From Rhizomys pruinosus (lineage: Eukaryota; Chordata; Mammalia; Rodentia; Spalacidae): 64,000 nucleotides of DNA. Made by a program: the position numbers and the translations under genes. The stretch spans positions 426,741 through 490,740 of the forward strand of contig VZQC01005068.1 of NCBI GenBank assembly GCA_009823505.1, given 5' to 3'. How positions within the stretch are numbered: position 1 is the stretch's first letter; each line of letters starts with the position of its first letter. Below the pieces are notes generated by a model. That model worked only from the letters and a program-made list of their open reading frames with translations, was not told the origin of the DNA and searched no databases. This document shows, piece after piece, positions 47,270 through 58,485 of the stretch.

Positions 47270-48175
47270 TGCTAGAAGAGAAGAGTAGTCATCAACCTTG
47301 TCCATCTGTGAATCCTATGAACTACAATAATGACTGGCCTGGCAAGATGTGCCCATGGATGAAATGATGGCATGAATGTCATAAATCTAACCAATTACTT
47401 TCTGATTGGATTTAAGGTCCAGTTCACAAGATGGAACCCATACCTGATACTAATACCAAACATAGAAACCTGTAGCTAGACAGGTCACAGGCCATAGGGG
47501 AGAGCCTACTGCTATTATTCTGCTAAATAAGTATATAATTAAACTGACTCCTAATGTTTTATAACCATAGATTAATGCATCTCTCTACTGTCACCAGAGA
47601 AACTTCCTCATGCAGCAGATGGGATTAACACAGAGACCCATAACTGGCCAACATGCTGAAAATAAGAGGCTGAAGAGTTATTATCCCCGAATAGGACACC
47701 TATATCAAATTTCTGCAGCCAGAGTCTCAAGGATCATTACAGAAGAAGGGAGCAGAAAGATTGTAAGAATCAGAGATAATAGGTGACCACAAAGAAACAG
47801 TTTGACGGTTAGCTGGGCAGTTACTCATATGAACTCACAGCAATACTGACAGCATGCAGAAGTCCTATATAAGCTTAAGCCAGACAGAATCCCAACATAG
47901 AAGTGTGGAAGTGTGTAAGAAACCCCAATTCTACCCAAGGAGCTATTGGCACATGAGAATTGTTGGGAGGGGGAGAGTTGGTCTTTTTTAATGGTGTTAC
48001 TCTGGGTAGGGTAGCCAGGCTCCAGTTAGTGGACCCATACTCAAATATATAAATTGAGTACATGAAATTGGGCAGTGTAGTAAGAGGGATTGCAGATGAG
48101 GGAGGAGGTCTAAGTATGATCAAAATATATTGTATGAATTTCTCAAAATTCACCAAAACAAAAATCCAGCCAACA
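47270..48175 (+). mobile_element. Old L1 3' UTR
   Basis: Matches 38,220-39,280 (ggccataggggagagcctac, gctgaaaataagaggctg). It continues the ORF2 remnant upstream, so 43,565-48,175 is one old L1. Confidence 0.72.
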
Positions 48176-48779
48176 GATAGGGAAATGAATTGAACAGAAA
48201 GCTCCCAAAAGAGGTACAAATAACCAGTAAGTACATAGAAAAAAAATCAGCATCCTTAGCCATGGTGTTTACTATCTAATGCTGCATTCCTTAAACAAGG
48301 ACAACCTGACTCTTAGCATTTATTTTAAGGCCAAGAGCAGACCCAACTGTTGAGAGTCTGTAACTTCAGATTCCTCTCAAACAAGGGTTTTACCCTCTCT
48401 TTTATTGACACAGTATATCCAGCATAACATGGGGAAGTAAAAGTCAGGCCCTTGTTTTTTTTATGACTATTCTAATCCCAAGTATTATGTAAGTATTATG
48501 TCCCTTCTAATCCCAAGACCTAGCCTAACACAGAGACACAACTATAAGCAGATGTTATTGATTTCTTTCTTTCTTTGCAGTGAGAGAAGTGGTAATTGCA
48601 GCAACATACATTCATACATTAAAGTTGAAGACAAGGAAGGGTCATGAGGGATTAAGGTCATATGCCTAGTCACAAGAGGAGCACATGGCCCAGTGATCTT
48701 ATCTACATTAGCTTTTTGGTTGCAAGGGTAAACAAAAGTCATTTGTCCAAGGTATGTCCATATTGTAAAAGTCATTCCT
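48176..48779. other. Intronic DNA, mostly unassigned
   Basis: A few bases of L1-like sequence at 48,176-48,245, then single-copy DNA. A small repeat, ttatgtaagtattatgt, lies at 48,484-48,500. Confidence 0.4.
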
Positions 48780-48945
48780 ACACTTAACCATCAGGAAAAT
48801 GGAGATCAAATATATTTTGAGATTCTATCTTACTCCAATCAGAATGACTATCATCTTGAAAACAAATGTTGATGTGGATAGTATAGCCACTGTATAAATC
48901 AGTAGGGAGATGCCTGAAAATAAAGTAAAAATACAACCGGCATAT
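48780..48945 (+). mobile_element. L1 ORF2 fragment
   Basis: atcttactccaatcagaatg and the following sequence match the ORF2 region seen at 40,560-40,680. Confidence 0.7.
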
Positions 48946-49146
48946 TGTGCTGGATAACTTTAGTTAATCAACTTGACCTGGGTTGAGGGAGCCTCAGTTG
49001 GGGAATTGGCTCCATTGGACTAGCCTGTGGCCATTTCCGTCTGTGGGGCATCTTCGTTATTGACTGTTGAGTGATATGGGAGGACCCAGCCCACTGTGGG
49101 AAGTGCCAACCCTGGGCAGGTTGTTGTATATTGTATAAGAAAACAG
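48946..49146 (+). mobile_element. LTR fragment (same family as 246-653)
   Basis: Starts TGTGCTGGATAA and follows the LTR for about 200 bases, then stops at a B1. The other half of the LTR is not found on the far side of the following B1 and L1. Confidence 0.85.
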
Positions 49147-49149
49147 GCT

Positions 49150-49268
49150 GCCGGGCATGGTGGTGCATACCTTTAATCCCAGCACTCAGGAAGCAGAAGC
49201 AAGTGGATCTCTGTAAATTTGGGGCCAGCCTGGTCTACATAGCAAGCTCTAGGCCAGCTGGGACTAAA
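49150..49268 (+). repeat. B1 SINE, 3' truncated
   Basis: ccgggcatggtggtgcatac to ccagctgggactaaag, without the final arm or tail. It joins L1 sequence directly. Confidence 0.88.
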
Positions 49269-49269
49269 G

Positions 49270-52167
49270 CTACTTGGGTTGGTTCCAGCTCTTCGCTATT
49301 GTGAAGAGAGCTGCAATAAATAAAAATGGATGTGCATGTATCTCTGCAGTAGGATGAGTCTTTCGGGTATATACCCAGGAGTGGTATGGCAGGGTCAGGT
49401 GGTAGACTCATTTTGAGTCTTTTAAGGATTCTCCACACTACTTTCCATAGTGGTTGCACAAGTTTATATTCCCACCAGCAGTGGATGAGCATTCCCCTTT
49501 CCCCACATCCTTTCCAGCATTTGGTGTCTTTGGTTTTCATGATGTTAGCCAGTCTTATTGGAGTGAGATGATATCTTAAAGTGGTTTTAATTTGCATTTC
49601 CTTAATTATTAATGATGTGGAACACTTTTAAAGGTGTTTCTCAACCATCTTTATTTCCTCACTTATGAAGTCTCTGTTCAATTCTTTACTCCATCTCTTG
49701 AGTGGGTCATTTGTTTTCTTAGGTCTTTGTTTATTCAGTAGTTTATATACGCTACATGTTAATGCTCTGCCAGATGTATCACTGGTGAAGGTTTCATTCC
49801 ACTCTGGGTTTTCTCTTCACTTCATTGATTGTTTCTTTTGTTGTATAGAAGCTTTTCAGTTTAATGAGATCCCACTTGTCAATTGTTGACCTTATTTCCT
49901 GTGCAGCTGCTGTTTGGTTTTTCCTACACCTATGTCCTGTAGGTTGCTGCCAACATTTTCTTCTATCACCTTCAGAGTTTTGGGTTTCATGTTGAGGTCT
50001 TTGAACCTGGAATTGATTTTTGTACAGGGTGAGAGGTAGGGGTTTAATTTTATTCTTCTAAAAATGGTGATCCAGTTTTGCCAGCACCATTTGCTAAAGA
50101 TGCTGTCTTTCCTCCATTGAGTCTTTTTGGCCCCCGTGTCAAATATGAGGTGGCTGAAATTGTATGTGCTCACGTTTGGATCTTCAATTTTGTTCCATTG
50201 GTCTACGGGTCTGTTTTTGTGCCAGTACCAGGCCATTTTTATAACTATAGCCCTATAATATAGTTTGAAGTCTGGTATAGTGATCCCGCCTGTATTGCTC
50301 TTTTCTCTCAGGGTTGCTTTGGCTATTCAGGGTCTTTTGTTTTTTCATATGAATTTGAGGATTTTTTTTCCAAGTCTGTGAGGAAATTTTTGGAGATTTT
50401 AATTGGGATTGCATTGAATCTGTATATCAATTTGGGTAGAATGGACATTTTTACTACATTAATTTTTCCAATCCATGATCTTGGAGGTTTTTCCATCTTC
50501 TGATTTCTTCTTCAATTCCCTTCTTCAGGGGTTTAAAATTTTTGTTGTAGAGATCTTTGATGTCTTTGGTTAGGTTTGTTCCTAGGTATGTTTTTGTTTT
50601 TGTGGCTATTGTGAGTGGGAAAGTCTTCTTTTATTCCTTCTCCAGTTGCTTGTTGGTGATGTAGAGAAAGGCTACTGCTTTTTCTAGGTTAATTTTGTAT
50701 CCTGCCACTCTAGTGAAGTTCTTAATCGTTTCTAGGAGTTTTCTGGTGGAGTTTTCAGCATCCCTTAAGTAAGATATATCATCTGCAAAGAGGGGTAGTT
50801 TGACTTCCTCTTTCCAATTAGTACTCCTTTAATTTCCCTTTCTTGCCTTATTGCCCTGGCAAGTGTTTCAAATACTATATTGAAGAGTAGTGGTGATAGA
50901 AGACAGCCTTGCTGTGTTCCTGTCTTTAAGGGAAATGCTTCTAACTTTTCTCCATTTATGATGGTGTTGGCTGTGGGTTTGTTATATATGGCTTTGATTA
51001 CCTTTAGGAATGACCCCTGTAGTCCAACTCCCTCTAGGACTTTAAGCATGGAGTGATGCTGAATTTTGACAAAGGCTTTTTATGCATCAATTGAGATAAT
51101 CATGTGGTTTTTGTCTTTCAGTCCATTTATGTGTTTTATGATATTTATTGATTTACATATGTTGAACCATCCCTGCATCTCTGGTATGAATCCAACTTTG
51201 TCATGATGGATGATCTTTTTGATGTGGGTCTGTATGTGGTTTACAAGTATTTTGTTGAGAATTTTTGTATCTATGTTCATTAATGAGATGAGTCTATAGT
51301 TTTCTTTTTTGGTTGTCTCTTTGCCTGGTTTTGGTATTAGAGTGATGCTGGCTTTGTAGAAGGAATTTGGGAGATTTCCCTCTGTATCCTTCTGAACAGT
51401 TTTAATAATAATGGTTTTAAATCCTCTTTAAATATTTTATAGAATTCTGCCATGAAACCATCTGGACCTGGGCTTTCATTTTCAACTTCTTCATATATTA
51501 TGTGTCTGTTTAAGCTTCCAATTTCTTCTTGGTTAAGCTTTGGTGAATTCCAAGATTTCAGATATTCACCCATTTCTCTTAAGTTTTAAAATTTAGTAGA
51601 GTATAGGTTTTTGAAATATTCTCGTATGATTGTCTGGATCTTTTCTGTCTGTTGTGATGTTTCCCTTTTCATCATGAATACTACTGATTTGGAGTTGCTC
51701 TTTCTTTCTTTTGGTTAACTGGGCTAGGGGGTCTATCTATCTTGTTTATCTGTTCAAAGAACCTGCTTCTGGATTCATTGATTCTTTGTATTGTTTTCTT
51801 TATTTCTATTTCATTGATTTCTGCTCTGATTTTTGTGATTTATTCCTGTCTGTTGGGTTTAAGGTTCATTTGTTGTTGTCTCCCAAGTGTTTTTAATTGC
51901 AGTGTTAGTTTGTTTATTTGTCCTCTTTCTGCTTTTTAATGTAGGCACTGAGGGCTAAAAACTTCCCTCTTAGGGCTGCTTTGAAAGTATCTCATAGGTT
52001 TTGCTGTGCTGTATTTTCTTTTTTGTTTAGTTCCAGGAATGTTTCCTTCCTTCCTTCCTTCCTTCCTTCCTTCCTTCCTTCCTTCCTTCCTTCCTTCCTT
52101 CCTTCCTTCCTTCCTTCCACCTCCTCCTTCCTTCCTTCCTTTCTCTCTCTCTCTTCCTTCCTTCATT

Positions 52168-52211
<44 letters not shown>

Positions 52212-52215
52212 TTTT

Positions 52216-52283
<68 letters not shown>

Positions 52284-53045
52284 GACCCTTTCATTATTCT
52301 TTCATTATTCAGGAGTGTGCTGTTTAGTCTCCATGTGTTCTTGTAGATAGTTGGGCTTATTCTGGTGTTGATATTGAGCTTTATTGCACTGCGGTCTGAT
52401 ATAATGTATGAAATTATTTCAATGCTTTAGTATTTGTAGAGATTTTTTCTGTGTCTCAGTATGTGATCAATTTTGGAGAATGTTCCATGGGGTGCTGAGT
52501 AGAAAGTATATTCTCTGGTGTTTGGGTGGAATATTCTGTAGATATCTGTAAGGTCCGTTTGGTGTATTGTATTGTCCAGTTCAGATATCTCTCTGTTTAT
52601 TCTTTGCCCAGTTGACCTATCTAATGGGCTCAATGGGTATTGAAATCCTCCACTATTAGTGTGCTGGGATCAATCTTTGCCTTGAAGTCCTGTAGAATTA
52701 TGTTTATAAAGTTTGGTACATCAAAGTTTGGTGCATATATATATTCATGATTATGAAATCTTCATGGTTAATTGATCCTTTGATAAGGATGTAGTCGCCC
52801 TCTCTGTGTCTTCTGATTGTTTTACTTTTTTTACAAAAAAATTCTATTTTGTCTGTTATTAGAATAGCAACTCTGGCTTTCTTTTTGGTACCATTTTGCT
52901 TGGAATTTCTTTTTCTATCCTTTCACTTTAAGTTGGTGCCTATCCTTGAGGGTAAGATGGGTTTCTTGTAGATGGGTTCTGTTTCTTAATCCATTTTCCC
53001 AGGCAATATCTTTTGATTGGGGAATTCAGCCCATTAATATTTAAA
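49270..53045 (-). pseudogene. L1 ORF2 (endonuclease and reverse transcriptase), inactive
   Basis: The endonuclease side lies at about 53,045-52,427 (NREISELDNTIHQTDLTDIY, then HGTFSKIDHIL). After the microsatellite come the RT motifs: [12 protein letters not shown] (near 51,470), [19 protein letters not shown] (51,200) and MIISIDA, followed by a stop codon where motif A continues (51,080). The FADD active site is complement(50,778-50,789), reachable only after a frameshift, and [14 protein letters not shown] is near 50,930. The C-terminal side has [17 protein letters not shown]2p normally nicks DNA and reverse-transcribes its own RNA; stops, frameshifts and the repeat insertion rule out a functional protein here. 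Confidence 0.9.
52040..52283. repeat. (CCTT)n/(CTTT)n microsatellite inside L1 ORF2
   Basis: About 75 bases of TTCC units, a mixed part, then more than 100 bases of CTTT units. The minus strand is all purine. The Phe/Leu/Pro/Ser-repeat open frames through it are artefacts. Confidence 0.97.
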
Positions 53046-53133
53046 GTTATTATTGAGAGATGTGTGCTGTTTCCTTTTTCCTTATTTTCTGTTTGCATTC
53101 TTGGTCTGGGTCTGTATTTTTGCAGTTATACTT

Positions 53134-54190
53134 TTATTCCTTACTCTCTCTTGGTGCTTGTGGATAGTTGCTCCTTTCCTCTGACCTTTGAATTGCTTTG
53201 AGTATTTTCTGAGGGATTGGTTTCCTGGACATGAATTCTTTCATCTTGTTTATGTCATGAAAGATTTTTCTTTCTCCTTCAACTATAATTGACATTTTTG
53301 CTGAGTATAGTAATCTTGGTTGGCATCTATACTCATTTAGTACTGGGAATACTTTGGTCCAAGTTCTGCCTTTCATCATTTGCACTGAAAAGTCAGCTGT
53401 AATTCTGATGGGTTTTTCTTTATATGTAACTTGTTGTTTTTCTCTTGCAGCCTTCGGTAATTTGTCTTTGTTTAGGCCGTCTAGTGTTTTAACTATGATA
53501 TGGCATGTGGGGTATTCTTTATTTGATCTTGTCTATTTGGTATTCTATGTGCTTCTTGTATTTGTATGGGTTTGTCATTTTTCATTTTAGGGAAATTTTC
53601 TTCTATTATTCTGTTGAAGATCTGCTCAATACCTTTCTCCTGGGATTCTTCTCCTTCCTCTATCCCTATGATGCGGAGGTTTGAACTTTTCAAAGTGTCC
53701 CATACTTCCTGATTGTTCCACTCTTGTGATTTTAAATTTTTCATACTCATTGTTTGAGCATTGAAGTTCTTCCACCTTAATAGTCTATTTTCTGCTTCAT
53801 CCAATCTGTTACTGAGGCTTTCTCCCATCTTTTCCTGCTGATTTGGATGAGTGATCAGTTTCCTTTTTCACCTCATCCTGTGATTTATTTTTTAGTATTT
53901 CCAGTTCCCTTTGGAGTTTGTCATTCTCTCCTTCTAGAACCTTGATTCCTGTTTCATTTCAGTGTGGGTTCTTTCAGTGTTTCTACTTCATTCCTGAGTT
54001 TGTCATTCTCTCCCTTCATTTCTTTGAGTATGTCCATTATTGTTCTTTTAAGATCTGTGTCCTGGGTTGTCTCTAGGGATAACTCATTGTTGGGGTCTTC
54101 TATAGAACTGCTAGATTTTGTTGGGGATTTATTATTTTCCTTTGTGCCCTTGGCATGTGGATTTGATTTGTTGTTTATAGTCTGATGTGA
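53134..54190 (-). pseudogene. L1 ORF1, inactive
   Basis: The C-terminal domain (WTKVFPVLNEYRCQPRLLY, SAKMSIIVEGERKIFHD) is at 53,385-53,134, the RRM side (LRIIGIEEGEESQEKGI, PIQIQEAHRIPNRQDQ) at 53,828-53,493, and a coiled-coil region at 54,190-53,830. The coiled-coil DNA contains a repeated block (gtttgtcattctctcc at about 53,918 and 53,999). Several frameshifts are present. Confidence 0.9.
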
Positions 54191-54399
54191 AATTCCAGTG
54201 CTTCTTCCTCTAGGTTGGAAGGTTGGCTGTCTCTTCTGTCACTTTGTGCTCCAAGTCACCTTCTCTGTTCCCATCCCTGATGGCCACATGGGGGTGGGGG
54301 GGCACTGGTTTTTGCCTTCCCAATCCTGTCACCACCAAGCTGACTATAGTGCCTTACCTGATCTGGTCTGGAAGTTGGAGCAGCTCCAGAGAACCTGCA

Positions 54400-54800
54400 C
54401 CTGAAGCGAATGGGCTAGGATGGTCCTGGGACACTGGGCTGGAAGCAACAGGGCTCTGATGGTCTTGGAACCCTACACCAGAGTTGCCGGGGCTGGGAAG
54501 GTTCTGAACCCACCTGCCAAGAAGCCCAACCTATCACTCATCCTGCACTGGAAGTGACTGGGATGGGATGGTCTTGGGACACTGGGCTGGAAGCAACAGG
54601 GCTCCAATACACTGGGCTGGAAGCAACAGGGCTCCAATACACTGGGCTGGAAGCAACAGGGCTCCAATACACTGGGCTGAAAGCAACAGGGCTCCAATAC
54701 ACTGGGCTGGAAGGAACAGGGCTCTGATGGTCTTGAAACCTTGTGTCTGAGGCACCGGGGCTGAGAAGTTCCTGGAACCCACCTGCCAAGCCCACCTTGT
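54400..54800 (-). repeat. L1 5' UTR monomers with 30-bp sub-repeat
   Basis: Two related larger units (about 54,417-54,530 and 54,562-54,795) share ggtcttgggacactgggctgg at one end and acccacctgccaag at the other. The second is expanded by a 30-bp unit (actgggctggaagcaacagg plus gctccaatac) repeated in phase at 54,581, 54,611, 54,641, 54,671 and 54,701. Confidence 0.9.
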
Positions 54801-54802
54801 TT

Positions 54803-55018
54803 TAAGGCAGGGTCTCTCAGAACTTGGAACTAACCAATTACATTAGACTGATTGGTTAGCAAGCCCCAGCTAGTTTCCTGTCTCTTTATCCCAGCACTGG
54901 GATAGAAGTGTGTGCCATTATGCCTACCTTTTCACATAGGTGCTGGGGTTAGAGCTCAGATCCTCATGCTTGCATGACAAGCATTTTACCCACTAAGCCA
55001 TCTCTCCAGCTGCCCTAT
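54803..55018 (-). repeat. B4 SINE
   Basis: aggcagggtctctcagaact, then actgattggttagcaagccc, then tcctcatgcttgcatgacaa and gccatctctccagctgccc, the reverse of a complete B4. Confidence 0.85.
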
Positions 55019-55202
55019 CTTATCTCTTGACAGATATTTCTTTGTTTATTATTGAAGCTGGAAATTATTTTAACAAGAAGGGATAGCTGCTCTGCCAACA
55101 GCAAGGACATATTGTAAGAAATCCAATAAATTTGGGTATTAAAAAGTAGTAGGAAAAATCTTTGTAGTTTTTATATTTATTCTTTACTTAGAATATCACT
55201 CG

Positions 55203-55250
55203 AGCTGGTGAGATGGCTCAGTGGGGAAGATGCTTGCTGCTGGAGACCAA
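55203..55250 (+). repeat. B2-type SINE head fragment
   Basis: gctggtgagatggctcagtg only. Confidence 0.6.
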
Positions 55251-55599
55251 TAGGGAAAGCTTATCAGACTGTGAAAGGTAAAACCAAATCCTTATCTACT
55301 TTCCTGATGAAATGTGTACTTTGTTATTTTTATTTTAAAATATTTTCAGTTTACTTCGTGAATGTGCATTACTGTCTTGAATGGCATAGTTTTCTAAAGC
55401 AGTAGACTTTCCTTACCTTAAAGAATGTATTTGTAGAATCAGCTCTCTTTTTCCATTCTTCCTAATAAAAATTAGAGAAACATTTAGTAATTTTCTTCTA
55501 TGATAGGAATAGGTATTGCATAGTTTTTGGTTTTCATTTTAGGGACCTTTCCATTTAATTCTCTGAACTTACTTTTTATCTTACCAAAAGTTTACTGTC
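55251..55599. other. AT-rich intronic DNA
   Basis: Nothing recognised. Confidence 0.45.
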
Positions 55600-55798
55600 T
55601 AGGCAAAATAGTTCAGCAAAAATGAATGCTATATAGGCTTGGCGACCTGAGCTTGAGCCCCAGAACCCAACAACAGGTGGAAGGAGAGAACTGATTACAA
55701 AAGTTTCCCCTCTGGTCTCTGATCATGGCACATGCATTGTACTCTCTGCCTCCCTCCAAACTCTCTTTCTTGATCTTTCTCTCAATAAATTTTAAAAG
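55600..55798 (+). repeat. B3 SINE
   Basis: ctgagcttgagccccagaac, then cccctctggtctctgatcat and a ctctcaataaattttaaaa tail. Confidence 0.75.
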
Positions 55799-56329
55799 TT
55801 TGCTAATGATTGGCATCATTTTTCTCATAAATGAGCTAGGTATATGAAGCAAAAACTTTCTAACTATTTTAAGTGCTTTTCTTTATATTTTTATTAATTT
55901 ATTCATGCACTGTACCTAAAACCTAATTTATTCTTTAGATGTTAATGAACATGTTCATCAGTTTTAACTTTTTAGATATTCTTTTTCCTTCATTTTATAA
56001 CTCTGTCCAGTGAGTTCCAGTTGCTATTTTACGTAATACTACTTAGTAAAACTTGAATTTTATCTCAGACTGTCTCAATCAGGGTTATTTATCTGAACTA
56101 AAGAAGCCTGAACATTATTTGAATAACTATTCTAAATCCTCAAAAAGTGCACAATAGTATATAACTAGTACTAGTCTATTTTCACAAGAGAAGAGCTGTT
56201 TTGTCACAAAGAATTTCTTGAGGTAATTGTTCTCAAAGTGTGTTCCTGGGCCTAAATAATTTCAGAGGTCTGAAAGGTCAAAATTATTTAGTTCTAAGAC
56301 ATTATTTGCATTTAAAATTCCCATTCTTA
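55799..56329. other. AT-rich intronic DNA
   Basis: Nothing recognised. Confidence 0.45.
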
Positions 56330-56432
56330 ATTGAACCATAGTGGTATGCATTTAATGCCAGTACACAAGAGGAAGAGGCAGACAAGATCCAGGACAACCA
56401 GGGCTACATAGTGAGACAATCTCAAAAAATTC
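56330..56432 (+). repeat. Old B1 SINE
   Basis: agtggtatgcatttaatgcc to ggctacatagtgagacaat. It is an old-type 3' arm, unlike the young B1s of the window. Confidence 0.75.
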
Positions 56433-56440
56433 CATTCTGA

Positions 56441-56630
56441 GGTCTGAAGAGATGGCTCAGAAAATAAGAACACTTGTTGCCCTTGCAGAGTTCCCTAGTT
56501 TAGTTCCTAGCACCCACAAGGTGGCTGACAACTATCTGTAACTCAGTTTCAGAAAATCCAGCACATTATACTCTTCTGGCCTCTTTGGGCATCAGGCATC
56601 CACATGCACATACATACCTGTGGGCAAACA

Positions 56631-56662
<32 letters not shown>
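56441..56662 (+). repeat. B2 SINE with (CA)n
   Basis: ggtctgaagagatggctcag head and a CA run at 56,633-56,661. Confidence 0.88.
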
Positions 56663-56663
<1 letters not shown>

Positions 56664-56694
56664 GTCCTTTTTTAAATTTCTCATTCTAAGTATC

Positions 56695-57250
56695 CTTATT
56701 TGTAGGTAATATGATTCTATACATAAAAGACTGTAAAGACTCCACTAGAAAACTCTTAGAACTCCTAAACACATTCATCAAAGTAGCAAGATTAACAAAT
56801 TAACACAGAAAGATCAGTAGCTTTCCTGTATACCAACAGTAAACATACTAAGAAAGAAATGGGGAAAAGGATCCATTCATGATAGCCTAAAAAACTATAA
56901 AATGTCTTGGAATAAATCTAACCAAGGAAGTGTAAGACTTGTTTAATAAAAAAAATTTCAAGAAATTGATAAAAAGACATTGAATGGGGCGGGAAATATG
57001 ACTCAGGGGTTAAGAGCACTGACTGCTCTTGCAGAGGACCAAGATTCAGTTTGAAGAACCCAACATGGGGACCTGATGCCTTCTTCTGACCTCAGTGGGC
57101 ATTGCACAACACAGGCACACTTACATACACACTCATACACAAAAAGTAAAAAGAAAAAATTTTTAAAAGAAAAAAGACATTGAAGAAGATACTAGAAGAC
57201 GGGGAGAAAATCCATACTCATTTATCAGTAGGAACAATATTTTTAAAATG
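56695..57250 (+). mobile_element. L1 ORF2 fragment with nested B2
   Basis: acaaattaacacagaaagatcag, tagctttcctgtataccaac and similar ORF2 phrases. It is interrupted by a B2 at 56,985-57,171. Confidence 0.75.
56985..57171 (+). repeat. B2 SINE with target duplication
   Basis: The flanks share aaaaagacattgaa (56,971-56,984 and about 57,173-57,186). Confidence 0.92.
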
Positions 57251-57573
57251 GCTATCATAGAAATTGGGGATTTCCCAGGACTCCGGGGCACAGGCTAAAC
57301 AGGAATCCTCCCTGGCCAAGTGGGATTGTGGAAGGAGTGTCCAAGTAGATTCTTTGGAAAACCTTCAGAACAGGAAGAGAAGAGGGAGTTAGACTTCCAA
57401 GAGAAAGCCTAAAACTTAGACAAGTCAACAGTCCATAAGCAAGGAGAAATGGAGAAAAGCAAATCAATCAAACAAACAAGGAAGTCATCTGAAGGAGGCA
57501 AGCAAAGCAAGCCTTCAACACACTGAAGAGGCATTTGGGATTCGCACTGGAATACAGGCAAAGAGAAACCCAC

Positions 57574-58140
57574 ATGGCAGGGAAACGAAGAAGAGACAAC
57601 ATGAGAAAGGTGCAGGATACTTCCACACCAAGCTCTACCAAACCTGTGGGAGATTCCTACAGTGGGATCCCCCTGGGGATGGCCCAGGACACAGATATTA
57701 GAAGTACAATTGTGGATATACTCAAAGAAATCAAAGACTATAAAGAACAAGTCAGAGAACTAAGAAAAGAGAATGAAAAACTCAAGAAGGACTTAGAGAG
57801 AGAGAGAATGACAAACTCTGGAAGTGGAAACACTGAAAAGATCCCATGTTGAAAAAGATAAGGAAACCAACCAGTAAAGGAAGAGATTGAGAAGCTCCAA
57901 AAGGAAGTGGAAATACTAAAGAAATCAGAAGAGGAAATGAAAAAGGAAATCAAACACTCATCCAATCAAGAAGAAAGGAATGGAAAAAGCCTCAGAAGTA
58001 GAATGGAGGAAGCAGAATAAAGAATATCAGACCTGGAAGATAGCACAGAACAACTAAAAAACTCAAAGATTATGAAAAATCTAAAAATACACAAAAGTGG
58101 AACAACCAGGAACTGTGGGACACTATGAAAAGATCAAACG
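57574..58140 (+). pseudogene. L1 ORF1 N-terminal and coiled-coil part
   Basis: First frame open to a stop at 57,850. After a one-base shift the same coiled-coil coding sequence goes on (aaggaagtggaaatactaaa), with more shifts. Compare the minus-strand copy at 18,442-19,800. Confidence 0.85.
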
Positions 58141-58143
58141 TCG

Positions 58144-58385
58144 GGGCTGGAGAGATGGCCTAGTGGTTAAGAGCGCCGACTGCTCTTACAGAGGACCCGG
58201 GTTCGATCCCCAGCACCCACATGGCGGCTGAGAACCGTCTGAAACTCCAATTCCAGGAGAACTCCAGTTCCAGGGGAATCCGACACCCTCTTCTGACCTC
58301 CGCGGCATTGCATGACATGGGTGCACAAACTTGCATGCAGATAGTACATTCATACACACACAGAAATAAAAATTAATTTAAAAAA
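58144..58385 (+). repeat. B2 SINE with target duplication
   Basis: Full, young-looking B2 (ggggctggagagatggccta). aaaagatcaaac is present on both sides (58,128-58,139 and about 58,397-58,408). The body has an unusual repeated caattccaggagaactccagttccagg. Confidence 0.94.
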
Positions 58386-58485
58386 TTAAAAAAAAGAAAA
58401 GATCAAACCTCCACATTATAGGAATAGAGGAAGGAGAATAATCCCAAGAGAATGGTATTGATCAGATCTTCAAGTATATGAGATT

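Larger units (their letters stand above)
49270..54800 (-). mobile_element. Nearly full-length L1, missing its 3' end
   Basis: In minus-strand order: 5' UTR with tandem repeats (54,800-54,400), ORF1 (about 54,190-53,134), ORF2 (about 53,045-49,270). The last ORF2 codons, 3' UTR and A tail are absent, which is the opposite of normal 5' truncation and points to a later deletion or rearrangement at about 49,269. A microsatellite splits ORF2. Confidence 0.9.
57254..58485 (+). mobile_element. L1 5' end: 5' UTR and ORF1 part, with nested B2
   Basis: The 5' UTR occupies 57,254-57,573. ORF1 begins at about 57,574 (MAGKRRRDNMRKVQD), with a long heptad region (ILKEIKDYKEQVRELRKEN) and frameshifts after 57,852. 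ORF1 sequence continues to about 58,485 past a B2 and then stops; ORF2 is absent. It keeps the 5' end and has lost the 3' end, like 49,270-54,800. Confidence 0.85.

Noticed and set aside
51981..52350. Phe-Leu-Pro-Ser repeat protein
   Set aside because: It is translation of a CCTT/CTTT microsatellite inside a dead L1.
54581..54720. Regular 30-bp repeats considered as a CRISPR array
   Set aside because: The repeats are contiguous with no spacers, and the context is a mammalian L1.
54534..54795. Tandem-repeat proteins with a repeating ten-residue unit, open in several frames
   Set aside because: The 30-bp DNA repeat is a multiple of three, so every frame without a stop looks like a repeat protein. 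It belongs to the L1 5' UTR.
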